The notes under the pieces: generated by a model | Databases searched by the model: none | What the model saw: the letters and a program-made list of their open reading frames with translations, nothing else | Told to the model about the DNA's origin: nothing | Origin: Aspergillus flavus | Taxonomy: Eukaryota; Ascomycota; Eurotiomycetes; Eurotiales; Aspergillaceae | Assembly: GCF_009017415.1 (NCBI RefSeq) | Contig: NC_092410.1 | Coordinates: 2,046,001 to 2,110,000 of the forward strand | Length of the DNA: 64,000 bases | Direction: 5' to 3' | In this document: piece by piece, positions 37,101-48,918 of the stretch | How positions within the stretch are numbered: position 1 is the stretch's first letter | How the letters are laid out: each line of letters opens with the position of its first letter | Position numbers and translations under genes: made by a program

Positions 37101-39393
37101 TGTACCAACTTAAGAGTATGGGGGCAAAATCTCCGCCGCTGCGAGCGCCTTGGGGTTCGCTTAACATGGTTGGTAGGCAACCTACCTTTGCGCAACCGCT
37201 ACGTGTTTGACTACGAAGGGCGATGGGGAAGATTCAGGATCCCGTTCACGTATTGTACTGTACTATAGGGTGTCAAGGCAACGCGAGCCTAATGAAAAGC
37301 TGCCAAGAGAGATCGCTTATGAGGCAGAGAATGGACAGAAGGAGAAGTACTCCGTAAAAATCCCAGAAGTTTATCCGAAAGCCAATAGAGATAAGGATCC
37401 TCCCTTGATATTCTTCTCCAATTTGAGAAAGTCAATAGGAGTCCATGGTGTGGATACTACTTTCTACCTAGTTCCTAGTTCCTACAAGACAATACCGCTC
37501 CGAGTAGGACGACCTCCGGATATCCGCTGATGGACAGATACTCGATATTCCAACATTACTCCGTGTTCAAGCACGGTGGTGGATTGGTGGGGGCGAATTA
37601 GGATGTTAATAGGTGGGATTCCATGTTCAGCGGACACTGCAATCTTACTGGAACATCAACTTGGCAAAGCTATGGAAATGAAAGTTCGGCCGAGCCATCG
37701 ACGATTATTTAGTCCCATCGACTACTGCATCTCACCTGCAACTAATCAAGTTAATCATTAACCAATAACCTAAGTTTCCACTGTTCCATTTTCTTTCTTC
37801 CAGTCTTGTTGTCGTGAAGTACTTTTCTTGCGCGTTCTCCGTGACGCAGAGTCGGGGTCTAGTTAGCAGCTGCTCGCGACTCTACTGGGAAGCCTGACAC
37901 CGGGGTCTGCCCGAGTCCACCGTATACTTAACACAGTGTGCTATCCGGCAAGAGGGGGAAAGCCGTGGTTTGCGTTGTCGCATCTCACTGGACGCTCGTG
38001 TTGCTGACCACGAAATACTCCATTCGAGGATTGCAGATGGGGGTCTCGACTTCGGACCGACTCAAGTGGGGACAGGAACAACAACAATGGTATTGTATTT
38101 TCAACAACCCATCGTTACATTTGGTCATTGGTGCACGTGCTTAGATCGTCCCCCTCCCATAGTAAACTCAACGTACCCTGCATTACAGGGCAGATGCTAT
38201 CGTACGGAGTAGTTGGTAATGGCATGCAACATTTGATCGCCGTCGAAATCATTGTTAATTTCCCCTATTTATTAACCGCTCTAAGAATCATACATCATGG
38301 CAGACTACCGTTGTTGGACGAAGCCAAGCAAGGTGCAATGTTATTAAATCCTGCCTGTCAGCTGCTAAGTATTTTGCTATGTCTATGGGATCAAGAGTTC
38401 TCATCAACAAGTCTCTGGGATATCAAGACATGCCCATGTGGTCAATTGTCGGTCAAGGAGATCGTGTACGAAAAGCTTTTCTGCGTCGTTTTGAAAAATA
38501 TGACGACTTCCATGAATTTCTTATCAAGACCTTCTGCTAGAGTCTTCGCTTGGCTGTAGATACAACTTTAGAGATGGGAAACGGCATCCAAAGCAGTACA
38601 TATTTATTCCTTCTTGCCCGTAGGCCGACCCGGCTAAGACCCAATAGGATACCTGGATACTACTATTATACAGTGGTGGTAGGCCCTATCGACTGTCTGA
38701 CACTCCTGGGACATAATCTTGCAAGCGCCTATGATTGTTACATAAGTATACCACACAGGGGGGTTAACACTATGACATCAAAAGGTCATGCTAGGCAAAC
38801 ATAACGAGAGGTGGGCGACATTAATTTCTCTGGTAACGACCAAATATTGGTAACATAAGCATATGTGATAATGGCGGAAATGCAACTTGTACTTCCCCCC
38901 GGCACACTAATGTAGTATGTATGTATATCAACAAGGAATATCCTGGTAAGTCTTACAGGAGCTATTCTAGAAGGTCTCACTGCTCACCCCGGGCATGTTG
39001 AACATGATAGAATCTGTGGCGTTTCCTTCCTTCCTTTTCTTTTCTTTTCTTTTCCCCATGTGATCTTCTATTCTCTTGCCTAGTAGGGCGCAATGGTCGC
39101 GGCGGACTTTTGTCAAGAACAGAAGAGATTCTGTATAGATATATTAATCCTGCACATAAATTGTTATTGTCGTCTCTTCTGCAAATTTTCTTTTCTTTTT
39201 CTGTATATCCTCCTTTGTGCCCTTCGACAACACACCTCTGACAAATGATGAGAATGTGTCTTCATGATGAAGACGTTAGATCAGATTTAGCACGTCTACC
39301 AAATGGTTCTGCCAGTTGCATTAAGTTAAATCTATTAACTTGTTGCTATGCTTCCCCTGCAGAGCAATCTAGGCAATAACAGCCTTAGCATAA
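31128..39393. other. 8.3 kb gene-poor region, purine-rich patches
   Basis: No reading frame here resembles a known family, and I could not splice any into one. The DNA is patchy: GA-rich blocks at about 31400-31530, 33230-33390, 34320-34440 and 34905-35000, a (GAA)n run at 36385-36414, and poly-pyrimidine at about 32636-32665. Four exact copies of the TACTCCGTA 9-mer lie at 32042, 36978, 37348 and 38203. A short protein-like frame at 38259-38538 is noted separately. The first few hundred bases are likely the glycosyltransferase promoter. Confidence 0.55.
36385..36414. repeat. (GAA)n microsatellite
   Basis: About nine GAA/AGA trinucleotides in a purine-rich patch of the gene-poor region. Confidence 0.85.
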
Positions 39394-40317
39394 CTACATC
39401 TTCCACAACCAACCCGCTTGGTCAAAGCATACCTCGAAGTCTACGCCCCCAAACAACCCAATCGCACCGTAAAGGTCGAAGTCTCCCTCTAATCCCTCAA
39501 TCCTTCCAGCGTCTTCATCAATTTCTTCGTGAAGGTCCCAACCTCCTACCGGGTGACCATTCCGAGTAAAGAAGATGTCAACTTTACACTTCTTAATGTT
39601 GCTTTTTAAATCTGTGCTCGAGTTGTCTGTGCGGCGAAAAGTCATCCCCAAGCCCACAGTCTCACCCACAGCGAATGCACTTGTGAACTCTCTGCCACCC
39701 CACGAATCATTCACAAAACGGCACCCATCGTCAGAGAATACGCCAATGCTTCCTCTTTCCCAGCCGGGAGACCGCCAATACGGATATGGATGCGCTGTGA
39801 ACCCAATAGAGAACCCACTGGAATCAGTAGATACCGGCCCTGGCCCTTCGCGGAGTCCGAGCAATTTGACTTCGAAGTATATAGTTTTACTCTTCTCAGT
39901 AATGAAAGGTGAGTCCACAGTGGGAAAATAAAGCGGAAGATTTGTTGATACCAAAGTATCACCATTTCTAGCCCTGGTAGATCCCTTCCAGTAGCCTTGA
40001 GAAACAAGGGCAAAGGTACCATGAAATTCTTTTGGCAGCACAGGACGGAGGTCATGCTCTTGTACACACGTATACACAGTGGCTGATGGCTTAACAGGCA
40101 GGTGTAGAGGAAACTTGTCACAAAACTCATGTGCACGTTCTGCATCGTCTCTAGAGGCATTTCCGTTTCTCGACGATAAGAAGCCTAATGCTGGCGGCGG
40201 TGGAAAACTAGCGGTATCAGGTACAGCTTCCTGCCAGTTAAGATATGGGGGAGATATTGAGCCGTAATTAGTGGCAGCTTCTTGGCCATCAGTTGGTGAC
40301 ACTTTCCAGTTCGCCAT
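39394..40317 (-). CDS. SPRY-domain protein
   Basis: Single visible exon of 307 residues. The N-terminal part has Trp/Pro motifs (WQEAVPDTASFPPPP), followed by a B30.2/SPRY core: KTIYFEVKLLG, GFSIGFTAHPYPYWRSPGWE, GSIGVFSDDGCRFVNDSWGG, VGLGMTF, VDIFFTRNGH, then LYGAIGLFGGVDFEVCF. SPRY domains bind partner proteins. In yeast, Ssh4 and Ear1 use one to guide the ubiquitin ligase Rsp5 in endosomes, but those are membrane proteins and this start gives no membrane segment. The ATG at 40317 sits directly after an acceptor-like ACAG, so a 5' UTR intron or an additional N-terminal exon upstream is possible. The gene is divergent from the Ser-rich gene at 41345 across a 1 kb promoter region. Confidence 0.8.
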   Translation of the reverse strand: MANWKVSPTDGQEAATNYGSISPPYLNWQEAVPDTASFPPPPALGFLSSRNGNASRDDAERAHEFCDKFPLHLPVKPSATVYTCVQEHDLRPVLPKEFHGTFALVSQGYWKGSTRARNGDTLVSTNLPLYFPTVDSPFITEKSKTIYFEVKLLGLREGPGPVSTDSSGFSIGFTAHPYPYWRSPGWERGSIGVFSDDGCRFVNDSWGGREFTSAFAVGETVGLGMTFRRTDNSSTDLKSNIKKCKVDIFFTRNGHPVGGWDLHEEIDEDAGRIEGLEGDFDLYGAIGLFGGVDFEVCFDQAGWLWKM

Positions 40318-41344
40318 CTGTGTCGATAAGATAAGCGTGTACAAGAAACAATAAGAAGTTAAAGTGAGTACAACAGTGCAATCGTCTTTTGTCCAGCGTG
40401 AAGCTGGTTGTGGCAGAGAGTTACAGTGAGTTGTAACACAATCGCGGGGTTTTATGATGCCAAGCAACCATTAGAATAGCTGAGGTCCTTGTAACCTTTG
40501 AGTAGGTAGATGCCAAGGAATGATGAAGTCGCGTTATTACGCATTGGCTTGATCAGAACCATGGTATGTACCATATAACCACGGGTCAAGCTTTTGACTG
40601 TACATCAACCAAGGTCCATGAAGTAGGGCATCCCTTGTCATAAACATAAGCTCTTGGAATTATGCGTCCTGCCTTGCCTATACAAATTGGAAGACACATT
40701 GCTGGGTGTAAATTACTGCAAGAAGGGCTGCTGTAATGGCAGCAGAGATTTAAATCTATCATATTATCTGATTAATATATAAGAGTCGGATCGTCAAGCA
40801 AGGGGGGGGAGTCTTCATCGATAGCATTATCATGGTGTTTCATTGTAGTGAGAAACCCCACATTGACTTGGTTTGACTTATTAGGGAAAGCATGTAAATG
40901 ATAGACTACCTATAACATGAATAAAAGTCCCGATTGTACCTGAAGGTCCTCAGTATGCGAGCGGAATCAGAAGCCAATCAAATGGGTAATAAACACAGGC
41001 GGATGTAGGAATAATTACGGACTACTAGTAATCGGCTTGTTTTGCCCCTCAGGAGAAGAAAAACGAAAAAGAAAAGAAAAAAGAGAAAGAAAATAACAGT
41101 GGCCCGGCGGCTTTGAGCCCAAATTGCCAATACAACAGTGGCAGCCACAATACATTGAGGGCTGATTCTTCTATTTGACCGTCACCATCACACCATCTTG
41201 ATATTGAATTTCCAGTAAATAACTGTATGTGACCTGTACTATAACTCTTTTAAACCTTAAAGCGAAAGACATCCCGTCTGAACTGTCCTGCTAATACATA
41301 CAAGTATACTAGCACGAACAAACCCACTGTGATATTTTCCAAAG
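40318..41344. other. Divergent promoter region
   Basis: About 1 kb between the SPRY gene (minus) and the Ser-rich gene (plus). An A/G-rich patch lies near 41050-41095. The last minus-strand bases may hold a 5' UTR intron of the SPRY gene, ending at the ACAG beside its ATG. No other feature recognised. Confidence 0.55.
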
Positions 41345-44070
41345 ATGGACCAGAGCACAAGACCACGTAGGCCATCGCTTACACAACACCTGCAGCGTAT
41401 ACTGCACATTGATGGTCATGGAAATGTGAGCCACTTTAATGATTCTTCTTTTTTTTTTTTTTTTTTTACATTCTACTGTACCAGTCAAGACTGAAGACGA
41501 GCGCTCCTGTTGATTCTTGGAAACAGAGGCATCACAGTAGCTCACAGGTTTCGCCAGATGCGGGTCTCACGGCTTCGCCCCAGCAACAACAATTCATACA
41601 ACAGAGGGCACACAAACCTCAAGGGTATCTTGATGTGAATGAGAATTTATCTCATACTCACACCAGGAATCATACCTCCTATTCTTATACATCATTGGGC
41701 TCGAGGCTTACTCCTCTGAATGGAGAACATCCTGAAAGAATTTCAAATTCGTCAGCTCATGAGGCTTGTTTACAAAAATCGCAAGCATCTTGTGCTCCTG
41801 AGGAAACGCCGACAAAATCTGATATTTGTGCCTCACCCACATGGACCAGCAATTCCCCCCTGAGAAATGAGAGGCGGGCTACACTGCGACTAGAGGCAGA
41901 GAGGGTAGAGCTCGAGAAAAAACTAATGAAGATTGAGCAAATGGAAGCAACTAAGGATTCCAGTCCAATGAGACGGGAACCACGCCGTCTTACCAAGAAA
42001 CAGCCATTTGGCAGCTCAAGTAGAGCGTCAAGTGTGAGTGCAGACGAACCTAGGGCCTCCAGGCGGATTTCTTCATTTTTTTCAAGTTCGCGACATTCAT
42101 CGAGATCGCGATCAAGCTCTTTAAACGAGGATGATAAAGGTGCCCCAAGACCTCAGTCGCTTGGACCCGGAGGGACACCAAAGTCTGATCCCAGCACTCA
42201 ATCTGCTACACGCACACTATCCACGACCTTGCCTGAACGCCTCGGTACAGCAATATCCAAGGAGCTAGCTGTCCAAAGCAACCCGCTACTTGCAGATCAT
42301 ACACCATGCCTACGATCACAAAAATTATCGCACTCAGAAGTAGCCATGGCAGTTGGTCAAGGAACTGAGAGCAATAAGAGTTTCGATAAAATTGAGGCAA
42401 GTACCTCTCATGTGCAGGGATTCAGTAAGCTTAGGCAAGAGCCAACGGAACAAATTGCTCCCATACCGATGTCCATATCCCACGTACAACAAGTTTCGGA
42501 CCCTTCAGAACTAGATCGTTCATCATTTGCTGCAGCATTGAACCTTAGGAAAAGAATCTCTAGCAAAGTACAGTCACACGGGCGTCTCTCACAGCCCACC
42601 CACTCTCAAAGCAATACAACACAAGAAGAGAACCATTGTGAACTAGATGCCAATGATCCCTCGAAGAAAACATCATCTGTCATACCCCTGAGTGCTAACC
42701 GCCCCGGAGTTCGAAAATCTATGGTTGCCTTCCAATCAGGCTCGTCGAGGAGCATACCAAGTAGAACACTACGAGGCAAGATTCAGGGTCGTCACAAGGG
42801 TTTTACATCGTCTCCGCTTGCAGGCTTTCCAACACGGAATGACACCGCTTCTCAGCCTCTCGACGCTGTTCCAACTGAGCAAGCATCCGCAAGCTTTGAT
42901 GGTTTGTGCCACACGGAGCCTTCTGCAATCTCCAAAATAACCGCCTCTTCCAATACAAATGCACTACACCCTATGACTTCATTGCAATTGTCGAATGAAG
43001 ATGGCAGAGAAGACAGACACTTTCCAAGCAGCCCTCTTGATTTTACGAGTATAGCCAAGGAGAGTCCGCGGACCCGTTTACTGAATATTTCGGGGTTATC
43101 AGATCATAGCCCTAAGCCGCATTCTAGTCCAGCAATTCCCCATACCAAGCCAAAAGGGCTGCCCCCTTTAAAGCAGGGAGTGCAACATGCATTTGGGCCT
43201 GTGAAAACACATGAATATGGTTCACGAGGCCATGTACTTGAAAATCACTCGCAGAGCCGCTCGGCGAGATCTAGGAGCCAAGAATGGAGTCTTGCAGCAC
43301 AAAAGCGTCTGGAGGGGGAAAGCATATCCATATGCCCGTGTGATTCCAACTCTAGTGATCGAGGGAAGCACTCACCACCAAAGGGTGGTTCAACAAACGC
43401 CTTGGATTACAGAATAGGACATTCAACCGTTTCGTTGTCGGCTAGCTTGTCCCAGGATTCAGAATCAGAGGAGTACAATACCGCAGATGAAGCTGCGCCG
43501 AGTGCTTCAAAGTCGCAAAGCGAGGAATCAATTCCGGTCAAACAACTAAATATTGCTTCTGTTCCTGCCAGCCTTGGCGCCTCTGCTAATAAAATCTCAC
43601 CCTCCAAGCTTCATCATACCTCCCAAGCTGTGCACCCTAACACATCAGCCCACTGGACAGAACAAGTTGGAGAAAACCCGAAACACTTCCGGCGAGGCCA
43701 ACTGGTCGCGAAGCTCTTCGTCATTTGCTGCCATTGCGAGTCCTGGCACGACCTGCCGTCCGAGATGTATGCAAAATTGGCTTTCCCTGCCAATCCTGCC
43801 CCCGCAAATCACGGCTCTGCATCTTTGGTAGGAAGATCAGGCTTAAACGATCGAGCATTATCTGAAGCGCAAGTTGGTGCTGTGTCAGGTTCACCTATAC
43901 AGTTATCGGTTACAGAATTTTCTAGTCCGAGGCACGTCTCTAAATCAGAAACCGTAGCGCAATCTTCTAGCCCTGTCATTTCATGCTGCTGGTGTGAACA
44001 TAACATGAGCAGAGTGTGTTGTCAAGGATGGACCACCGTTGTTGAATTGCGTGAGACATCATTAAACTAA
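41345..44070 (+). CDS. Large Ser-rich fungal protein with C-terminal Cys-rich motifs, function unknown
   Basis: Exons 41345-41425 and 41485-44070 give 888 residues; the 59 bp intron ends in a long T tract before CCAG. The first exon reads MDQSTRPRRPSLTQHLQRIL, and its junction is in phase with the long second exon, which would otherwise have no nearby ATG. Residues about 110-135 form a short coiled coil (RLEAERVELEKKLMKIEQ). Most of the chain is Ser/Pro/Lys-rich and probably disordered, with many possible phosphosites. The last 150 residues contain two Cys clusters: VICCHCESWHDLP and, near the end, SCCWCEHNMSRVCCQGW. Their CxxC-like pairs suggest a split zinc site. I recall similar uncharacterised proteins in filamentous ascomycetes but no named function. 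Confidence 0.8.
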
Positions 44071-44748
44071 TGTTCCTCCCGTCACTGCACTCGCAAGAAA
44101 TGCGAGGTAGACTGCGGATATGTTTGTTGGGTTATCTGCATTGGCTTGTCTAATATAACATATTATTTCAGTTGTTGTGCGAGATGCTACGTCGCTCGAG
44201 AATTAATATTTCGTCTATGGATCAATCAGTTCTTTCCTTCCCTGTTTTCCCTTTTTTCGCCTTCGTTGCCCTTCCACCTGCCCCATTTTTCTGGAAAGTA
44301 ACAGTTTATTTAAGAAAGGGCGAGCGAATTAGGTTGCTGCTCACATAAGGTGCTAGAAAGCATTTAACCTGGGGTGTAATAACTTGACTGATCCACATTG
44401 AAGCATGGGAGAGACCGCTGAGACCACTGAAATGGTAATTTACCTATAAGCCAAGGATAGATACTTGTGCTTGTATATATTTGGAATTGGTGTAACCTTT
44501 ATATATTTGTAGACACGGGTTCAGAAGGCGTGAAGTGAAGAATTGTCTGTGGATTACTGTATCTTCGTGTACTCCTAGGTCGTCGCAATACAGCGGTGGA
44601 GACCTCCCCACGTACTAGTAGGGCGTGGCTCAATGCGGTATCCCCTTAACAGGCATCGCAATTACAAAAATCCAAGGAGTCTATAGTAACTCCTCATATC
44701 CCGCCTTCTTCCCTAAATTAACATTTCCAAAAGGTAATTTGAATAACC
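44071..44748. other. Intergenic region upstream of Rab gene
   Basis: About 680 bp; 3' flank of the Ser-rich gene and promoter of the Rab4-like gene. No repeat or RNA gene seen. Confidence 0.6.
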
Positions 44749-46004
44749 ATGGTACGCAAAAGAGGCTTCTCCAATACTTCTTCGACCTCCTCTCTTCCAG
44801 AGGGAAATCAGGTATGTCCCCACCAAACCGCATCCTCTATTCTATCCTCTAGCGCGCGCCTGTTCCTTTGCATATCTAGCGGATTTTGTCTGATATCCTC
44901 TAGGAGCTAGAGAGTATGTATGACTACCTAGCAAAGGTTATTCTTCTCGGTCCAAGTGGTGCTGGAAAGTAAGTTTTCCTGGGAAGCGGACTTCCTAGCG
45001 ATCCACTGACATCTGGGATTGCAGGTCTTGTGTGCTCCACCGATTTGTGAAGAACGAATGTACGGCTGCGACTTCTGATTTAAACCTGCTTCATACCTTG
45101 ATCTCCCCCGAGCTGGATAGCCGGCTCGCTAATACACCATGCACCTATAGGGAGAGTGCTATCGTCGCAAACGATCGGTGTCGAATTCTCCTCGAGAATC
45201 GTTAAGTTAGGAGTCGGCCCTCGACGGACAAGGATAAAGCTACAACTTTGGGATACTGCAGGTACCGAAAGGTTCCGTTCTGTTTCAAGATCTTATTACC
45301 GGGGAGCAGCGGGGGCTATTCTTGTCTACGATGTATCATCTTATACCTCATTTGCGTCCCTTCCTACTTTCCTCATGGATGCGCGTGCCCTTGCATCTCC
45401 TAATCTAACCGTGTTACTGGCCGGGAATAAGATGGATATCACATCCGACATGTCGCTCCACAGTGACACCACAGAGGACGCCACTCGACCTCCCCCAACA
45501 CCGTCCAGCACTTCCAGCAAACAATCTGCCTTTGCATTCGGCTCGGGTGGCGGTTCTGTCCGCTCTACCAGCCATTTAGCGACTGGGACGCGCATGACCG
45601 CTACACATGCTCCCCATGGCCGTGAAGTTTACTTTGAAGAATCCTCCCGGTGGGCTGCGAAGTCAAACATCCCCGTTGTCGTTGAAGTTTCGGCCCTCAC
45701 TGGAGAAGGTGTGGAGGAACTATTCAACAGGCTGGCCAGAATCATCTTAACTAAAATTGAACTTGGCGAAATTGACCCTGACGACCCTCAGAGCGGTATA
45801 CAATATGGCGACGGCGGCCTTTATGGCCATGGAACAAGCGACGGCTCCAGCATACGGAGCCGGATGACTCTCGATGACAACGCAGTCCAACTGCACAATC
45901 GGAAACCTACAAATGCAAGTAGGTGGAAAAGCGGCATGAGAGAATGGGAGGATGTCTTCCGGTTGAGTGGCTCACATAACAAGAACGGCAAAGGGTGTTG
46001 CTGA
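44749..46004 (+). CDS. Rab4/Ypt4-like small GTPase
   Basis: Membrane-traffic GTPase, probably of early and recycling endosomes. Proposed exons 44749-44811, 44904-44968, 45025-45059 and 45151-46004 give 338 residues. P-loop GPSGAGKS spans the second intron; then SSQTIGVEF (switch I), WDTAGTERFRSVSRSYYRGAAGA (switch II), GNKMD and a final VSALTG. The C-terminus NGKGCC is a double-Cys geranylgeranylation site. A Ser/Thr/Gly-rich insert of about 55 residues sits between GNKMD and VSALTG, where typical Rabs have about 25-30. The first exon (MVRKRGFSNTSS...) is inferred from a GTATGT donor and phase; if it is not used, translation starts at ATG 44916 and the protein is about 25 residues shorter. 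The subfamily call rests on overall resemblance to fungal Rab4-type proteins. Confidence 0.87.
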
Positions 46005-46605
46005 TTCCCTGATCTTGCCCCTTTATCGTCGTCTTTCAACTGCAGCTATTGCCCTTACTTTCACCACTTACATCTCACTCTCTCTCTTTCGCGAGTTTGG
46101 TATAGTTGTTTCAGCTTACACATGCCCTAGGACAGGTAAGGTATGCTCGTATATCTGTTTGGTTGCCCAATTGTTGTAAATGCCGTCTTCTTTTCACCTT
46201 CCTTTCCTCACCCAGGTATGTTCACTGGGTGCTATATCGCGCTCTCTTGACGAGGCACTCCGTGTAATAGGAACACTCCTTTCGAAAATTGTATAGCACG
46301 ATACCCCTGATGATTTTATTTTTTTGTTGGTGTTGAGTGATTGTATTCTACACTACTTTATCTGCGGAATCGCCAGGTCCTCCAACCAAAACGCCAGCTT
46401 CCTAGTCATCTACTAATTTTCTCCTTGGATACTGTACACAATGAAGCGAGATCTGTACAAGCCACCGCAGAAACCAACCCTCTTTTAGTATGCATATTCT
46501 TTTAGAGTTACGTCAAGTAACATCCCCTTCACGCAGCCAACCCATGAAGGAAATAATAACAAACTAAATTTTCTTATGTCACAATTGATCATTTCCAAAT
46601 AGGGC
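46005..46605. other. Convergent 3' flanks
   Basis: About 600 bp between the ends of the Rab gene (plus) and xylitol dehydrogenase (minus). T-rich near 46315-46330. No gene recognised. Confidence 0.6.
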
Positions 46606-47819
46606 TCATACATCAACACCAGCAATAAGTGTCTTGATACCCTTCCCAGCTTTGACTTCATGGAACGCTTGTTCCGCGTCTTCAAAACTGACGACTCCGG
46701 TGATTAGTTCCTTTACGCTAACCTTGCCTGAAGCTACTAGGTTAACCGCAAGCTTATAATCACCACTGCCGTAACGGAAACTGCCCCTGACATTCAACTC
46801 TTTCGTGCAAGCCGCCATGATGGGAAAGGTGATTTCATTCCTTCCCATACCACCTTGCACGTAAGTGCCACCAGGACGAAGGACATGTATGCCCGTATGA
46901 ACTGAAGGCTCAGCACCTGATGCGTCAATAACGATATCCGCTCCACGGCCGAGATCATTTTCATTAACAATTCGTTCTGCATTTTCCAACGCAGAAACCT
47001 TGCTAGGTTCGAAGATTGCTGTTGCGGCATATTTCTTCGCAAATTCCAGCCTTCCTTTTTGGATGTCCACGGCGATGACCTTCGGGGAGCCAAAAGCCCT
47101 AGCCACCGCGCAGCACAATAACCCCACCGGCCCGGCACCGAAGACTACCACAGATTGTCCTGGCGCTACATTTGCTTGCTTTACAATATGCACAGCGACG
47201 CTGAGAGGCTCCATCACAGCAGCTTCCTGAAGATTGATGTTTTCAGGAAGCTTGTAGCAGAAGTCCTCGGGCAGGACATAATACTTGGCTAGCGTACCGT
47301 CGTAAGGTGGCGTTGCGGCGAAGGCCATTTTTTCGCAGAGGTTATACTTCCCTTCTTTACAGGGCTCACACCGGCGACACGGTATACCAGGCTCCATGGC
47401 AACATGATCCCCCACCTTTAATGTTGTAACAGCCGAGCCGACCTTGCTGATTACGCCAGAAGATTCATGACCTAGTACCATAGGATCTTTGACGACAAAT
47501 TGACCAATTGAGCCATGTTCCCAATAGTGAACCTGGTATTTCCAATCCCCGACAAGTCAGCAACTCAAATTTCTGGTGGGCAAAGCCGTCACATACGTCA
47601 CTACCGCAAATACCGGTAAACCTGACATCCACGAGAACGTCATGAGCATCTCTCAGTTGAGGGATTGGTCGGTCCTCAAATTTGACCTTATGAATCCCTT
47701 CGAGGACAAAGGACAAGTTCTAAAGGACCAACATTCAGCTTTCCTGTTGATATGAGTCGGTATTGGGGAAAGGTTATGGCTTTACTACGCACCTGAGCGG
47801 TTTTGGGTGGCGCACCCAT
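46606..47819 (-). CDS. xdhA: Xylitol dehydrogenase (NAD-dependent, zinc)
   Basis: Oxidises xylitol to D-xylulose with NAD in the fungal pentose pathway. Minus-strand exons 47819-47793, 47719-47597 and 47532-46606 give 358 residues, the normal length. The 9-codon first exon (MGAPPKTAQ) is set by a GTGCGT donor and correct phase. Family marks: GICGSDVHYWEHG with the catalytic zinc Cys, GHESSG, the four structural-zinc Cys in PCRRCEPCKEGKYNLC, AFAATPPYDGTLAKYY, the Rossmann loop GAGPVG, and VDIQKGRLEFAKKY. The closest alternatives are sorbitol and L-arabinitol dehydrogenases; the N-terminal NLSFVLEGIHKVKFEDRP fits fungal xylitol dehydrogenases. It shares a 1.1 kb divergent promoter region with the D-lactate dehydrogenase gene, which holds a palindromic element with XlnR- and CreA-like cores. 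Confidence 0.9.
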
Positions 47820-48918
47820 TTTTAGCACTTCCTGTTTGACTAAGTGATTGAGGATGGTGTATTAAGATATTTTATTTTCGGAAGAGGGGGGAAGTTGAAA
47901 ATGATAAGTTTTCCAGAGTAAAGTTGAAGGGGGAAGAAGGGGGGGGGAAGCGCAAGCCTAATGCTATCTCAAGGATAGTAAGGCAGTATGACTGAGTGGG
48001 TAGATGGGCTTGTAAAGTGGGATGAGGTGGGATGGTCCTGGGGGTAATGTTTAATTCAATAGAGAAGACGACTTGTCTGGATCAAAGTACTCTTTTCTAT
48101 CTTCTCTTAGGATAGTTCTCATGGTAGTTATGTATCCCTCTCCTCCCCCACTAACCAGCCGGGCTAGTGGGGCACTTCTTATGTCATTGGTCGACATTCC
48201 CCAGCTTTCTGCCTCTAAAGCAGATGGAATTTAACCGCTGGTTCTTTTCATTTTAACCGGTTTCGATGGTTCTGTCAATCGGAAAATTAAAGCAGGGAAC
48301 TTAACCATCTATTGAGGAATGCCACCCGGTACCTAGTGGATCTAATGGCACCATTGTTTCTTTAAAATATATACACCACACCTACTTATCAGGTAGAGTA
48401 ATACCGGCAGGGAGTGTACCTGTACATACACGATACCTAGATGTTATTTTACCCTGTGTAGGTAGCAACTCATCTCTTTCTCCCTAACCTTGCTCACTCG
48501 GATTCTACTCTGCATGTCAATTCTGCAGCAACTGTGCATTTAACCATGGAACTACGCTTGTTAAAGGAGAGACTTGTTTCGCCACACGGAATCGATGGGC
48601 GTATTGCGTAGTAAATGTCTCCCTATACTATCTACTCAAATAATCGTACGTACGTACCCTACCTGGTGACCTGCTGTCCATACTAATAATAATAGAAGCC
48701 TGTGTACGGAGTAGCGGAACTTTGATGGTCGTGCCAAGACCGCCTTGCCAGAATAAGACTAAGCTAAGTCCAGGGAAGCTATCAACTATCTATCAGTTCA
48801 AGTTGCCCACCTGGCATGCATCCGCCGGGCTATGATTTGACAGAACTTTGAAATCGCTTCGGTGAGAATTAGTCAGAGGTAGTCTGCTGTTGGAGCGCTC
48901 AACTATCTAGTAGTTGAC
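47820..48918. other. Divergent promoter region of xdhA and D-lactate dehydrogenase
   Basis: About 1.1 kb between two divergent start codons. It holds G-rich DNA near 47886-47950, a strong palindrome at 48146-48172 and one TACTCCGTA copy at 48705. Confidence 0.65.
48146..48172. promoter_or_regulatory. Near-perfect palindrome with CreA- and XlnR-like cores
   Basis: Exact 8 bp arms CCCCACTA and TAGTGGGG flank an 11 bp centre that is itself partly symmetric. Each arm carries GTGGGG, which fits the CreA consensus SYGGRG. The right side contains GGCTAG, matching the XlnR-type core GGCTAR, and the left side reads GGTTAG on the minus strand. It lies about 330 bp upstream of xylitol dehydrogenase, a gene controlled by XlnR and CreA in Aspergillus. 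Binding is inferred, not shown. Confidence 0.45.

Noticed and set aside
36732..37268. 178-codon frame in the gene-poor region
   Set aside because: No motif, no family-like pattern and alternative-start only; ordinary chance frame.
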